A DNA stretch of 64,000 nt from assembly GCF_029168945.1 (NCBI RefSeq), contig NC_083602.1:79938600-80002599 (forward strand), given 5' to 3'. Positions 62,315-64,000 of the stretch are shown one piece after another. How positions within the stretch are numbered: the first letter of the stretch is position 1; every line of letters begins with the position of its first letter. The DNA comes from Cannabis sativa. Its lineage: Eukaryota > Streptophyta > Magnoliopsida > Rosales > Cannabaceae. The translations under genes and the position numbers were made by a program. The notes below the pieces were generated by a model, which did not search any database, had not been told where the DNA came from, and saw nothing but the letters and a program-made list of their open reading frames with translations.

Positions 62315-63800
62315 GAAAATGTTAACACCCCACATGAGGAAACCAATCATCACTCTGGGAAAGAGCCCATGGGCTCTAGAAGATCTACCAACCCGCACTC
62401 CAGAAGGATAACCCGTTCTAGGAGGGCTCAACCTGAGGGTTGCCCCAGTGCACGGACCACACGTTCTCGGAGAACTCCACCCGACATAGGTCCTAGTACG
62501 CGGACAACACGCTCGAGGAGAACTCAACGTGGGAATGGTTAGAACCCCGGGGCGAGAGATGAAGAGCTCAATCGTGGAGGTGCCCAATCTATGGGAGAAG
62601 GAGTTTATGTAATGGAAAACTGCCGCTTGAGACGCTGTTTGTTAGAGGCGCAGCGTCAAAATGTTGAGTTAGAATGTGATGCAGCCTCGGCAAGGGTGGT
62701 ACAGGGGATGAATTCTCAATCAACTTGAACCTAGAGTGAGAAGACAACGAGGAAGACCTCGTGGCTCACAAACCAGGAGACAGGAAAAGGCTGGGGAAGA
62801 ACAACTCGGGGAAAATGAGACACCCCTGAAAATCAGAACGAACAGCCAGATGGGAGACAACGAGAAACTGTTGGACGAGAAATCCCTCATGAGAATGAGG
62901 AAAATCTTAGTACTCAACCGGGAGAACAAAGGTCACCTGCTACAAATTACCAACATTCTTCCCAAACCCATAGGGCGAGGACTCGTACAAACCTTGATGG
63001 GGGAAATACGACAAACTGCTCCTAGGAGGAAAGAACAGAGCGTGAAGAAGCAAGTGTGACTTCGAGGTCGTCAGGAAGCCATAGTCAATCAACTCGAAGA
63101 GGAGAAAATACTCAACGAGCTAATGATCGAGAAAGTATGGGAACCAGTAAACCTGCAAGCCACTCAAAGACAAAGTCTATGAGTAGGACGCGATCTGTGA
63201 GTAAGACAAGGTCTGCGAGCAATTACTCTCAACTGGATCTGTGAGAGCACTTGAATCAAAAGAAACTTGACCTTCTCCAACAACTTGGTCCAAAGCAAGA
63301 GGATCCAATCCAATTACAGATAAACGAGTTGAAAGACAAGTTCAGGAGATATCAAGTGGAGGAATTAGGGAAACTATCAAGATACGACTTTGACAAGGAA
63401 CTTGAGCCATATCATCCAGACATAATGGGTACCCCTTTTCCTTCGGGATTCAAAAACCCACATGTCTTGTCATACGACAGAACCGCTAATCTAATCTCGA
63501 ATTTAAATAAATTTAACACAATAATTTGAGCGAGTAACAATTTACGTTGTATTTTGTTCCCCACCTCGCTTGCTTGAGCAGCGAGTAGCTGGTTTAATAA
63601 GTTTACTCATCATTCAATAACTTCCTGGGAGCAGTTGTCCAGGGATTTCAAGAAATAATTTTAGGCTGCTAAGGATAGACGACCCGAAGCGGCCTCGCCA
63701 ACCAATATAAAGCAACAGCCCGGTGAAATACTTAAGGTGTACTTAAGTTGTTTTAGAACGACTGCGGCTAGGGTTAGAAATTTGGATGACAGCACGCAAC
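62315..63800 (+). pseudogene. Gag of gypsy element I, decayed
   Basis: One reading frame carries gag throughout but has about ten stops. The N-terminal part is Arg/Ser-rich with three units like TRSRRxxP (62410-62540) and later KTKSMSRTRSVSKTRSASN (63170-63225). The gag domain follows: FPSGFKNPHVLSYD (63440-63480), CILFPTSLA, SSWFNKFTHHSITSWEQLSR (63580-63640), FKK, stop, AAKDRRPEA, then IKQQPGEILKVYL and VRNLDDSTQ up to 63800. This is the Ty3/gypsy gag type seen in the Tat branch; the exact clade is uncertain. It is cut by a copia LTR at 63801. Confidence 0.75.
62400..62540 (+). repeat. Tandem repeat in gag N-terminus of element I
   Basis: About 66-bp units encoding (A/S)xRTTRSRRTPPDIGP-like sequence, nearly two and a half copies. 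They follow the gag reading frame, so the repeat arose as coding sequence. Basic RS-type tails of this kind could bind RNA. Confidence 0.6.
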
Positions 63801-64000
63801 TGTTGGGTTTTGTGCCCTAAATAAAACCCATTTCAATATAATCAGATTTACTTATTAATAAAGAACAGAAATAACATTTTATGTAGCATGGTTCACATGA
63901 TTCATTTCATGATTATATATATAATGTATGAATTCTATTTAAGTCCAGAACATATGACTTTGTTAATGATTATAGTGTTGTCAGCACAGTGGAATATAAT
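63801..64000 (+). mobile_element. Start of another copia LTR, second subtype
   Basis: TGTTGGGTTTTGTGCCC onward for 200 bp in plus orientation, inserted into gag of element I after GCAAC (63796-63800, possible target duplication). It has the second-subtype block TTAAGTCCAGAACATATGAC. It continues beyond the window, so solo LTR or full element cannot be told apart. Confidence 0.9.

Noticed and set aside
62213..62587. 124-codon minus-strand frame
   Set aside because: Antisense to the repeated Arg-rich gag of element I.

Overview
This window looks like gene-poor, repeat-dense nuclear DNA of a flowering plant, most likely a eudicot. The reasons are very AT-rich spacers, long (about 1.85-2.4 kb) plant-type LTRs, primer-binding sites matching plant initiator tRNA-Met, chromodomain Ty3/gypsy polyproteins and an Ulp1-type protease relic of the kind carried by plant DNA transposons. 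The species cannot be fixed from the sequence. I found no intact host gene, tRNA, rRNA, CRISPR array or bacterial feature. Nearly every base belongs to a transposable element or a piece of one, and every coding region found is broken.

Left part (1-16942): two members of one long-LTR Ty1/copia-derived family stand head to head. Copy A is on the minus strand, with internal region 1-6242 and LTR 6243-8138; its other end lies outside the window. Copy B is on the plus strand at 8260-16937, with 5-bp target duplication CCTAT. Their internal regions (about 6.3 kb) are mostly non-coding AT-rich DNA. A decayed copia RNase H domain near the 3' end shows their origin. They sit in the 3' end of an older Tat-like gypsy element, whose polypurine tract and LTR remain at about 17300-18731.

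Middle part (18741-41090): a relic Ulp1 (peptidase C48) gene is cut in two (18741-19119 and 39635-39975) by a 20.5-kb nest of retrotransposons with target duplication ATATT. The nest reads outside-in as copia D (LTR pieces 19120-19920 and 38060-39629), Tekay-type gypsy G1 (19921-28139), a second copy G2 (28140-35311) and copia E (35312-38059). One large deletion, joining E to D's 3' LTR, explains why the right ends of E, G2, G1 and D's 5' half are missing. About four tandem units of about 207 bp follow the Ulp1 relic.

Right part (41091-64000): an older Tekay-type copy, G3 (41091-51090, minus strand), carries two solo copia LTRs (target duplications CAAGG and CATAC) in its reverse-transcriptase region and lacks its 5' end. 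Next come copia F (51091-60165, minus strand), a further LTR piece H (60166-60756), about 630 bp of unassigned sequence with a promoter-like TATA and CT-rich stretch, then the LTR and decayed Arg/Ser-rich gag of another gypsy element (61384-63800). The start of one more copia LTR (63801-64000) runs off the window.

Functionally this is a layered insertion record rather than a set of cooperating genes. The most informative parts are the split Ulp1 gene, the reconstructable nesting order with its deletion, the head-to-head copia pair with one promoterless 5' LTR, and the conserved non-coding structure (serial AT hairpins and a duplicated 22-bp motif) in the copia-derived family.
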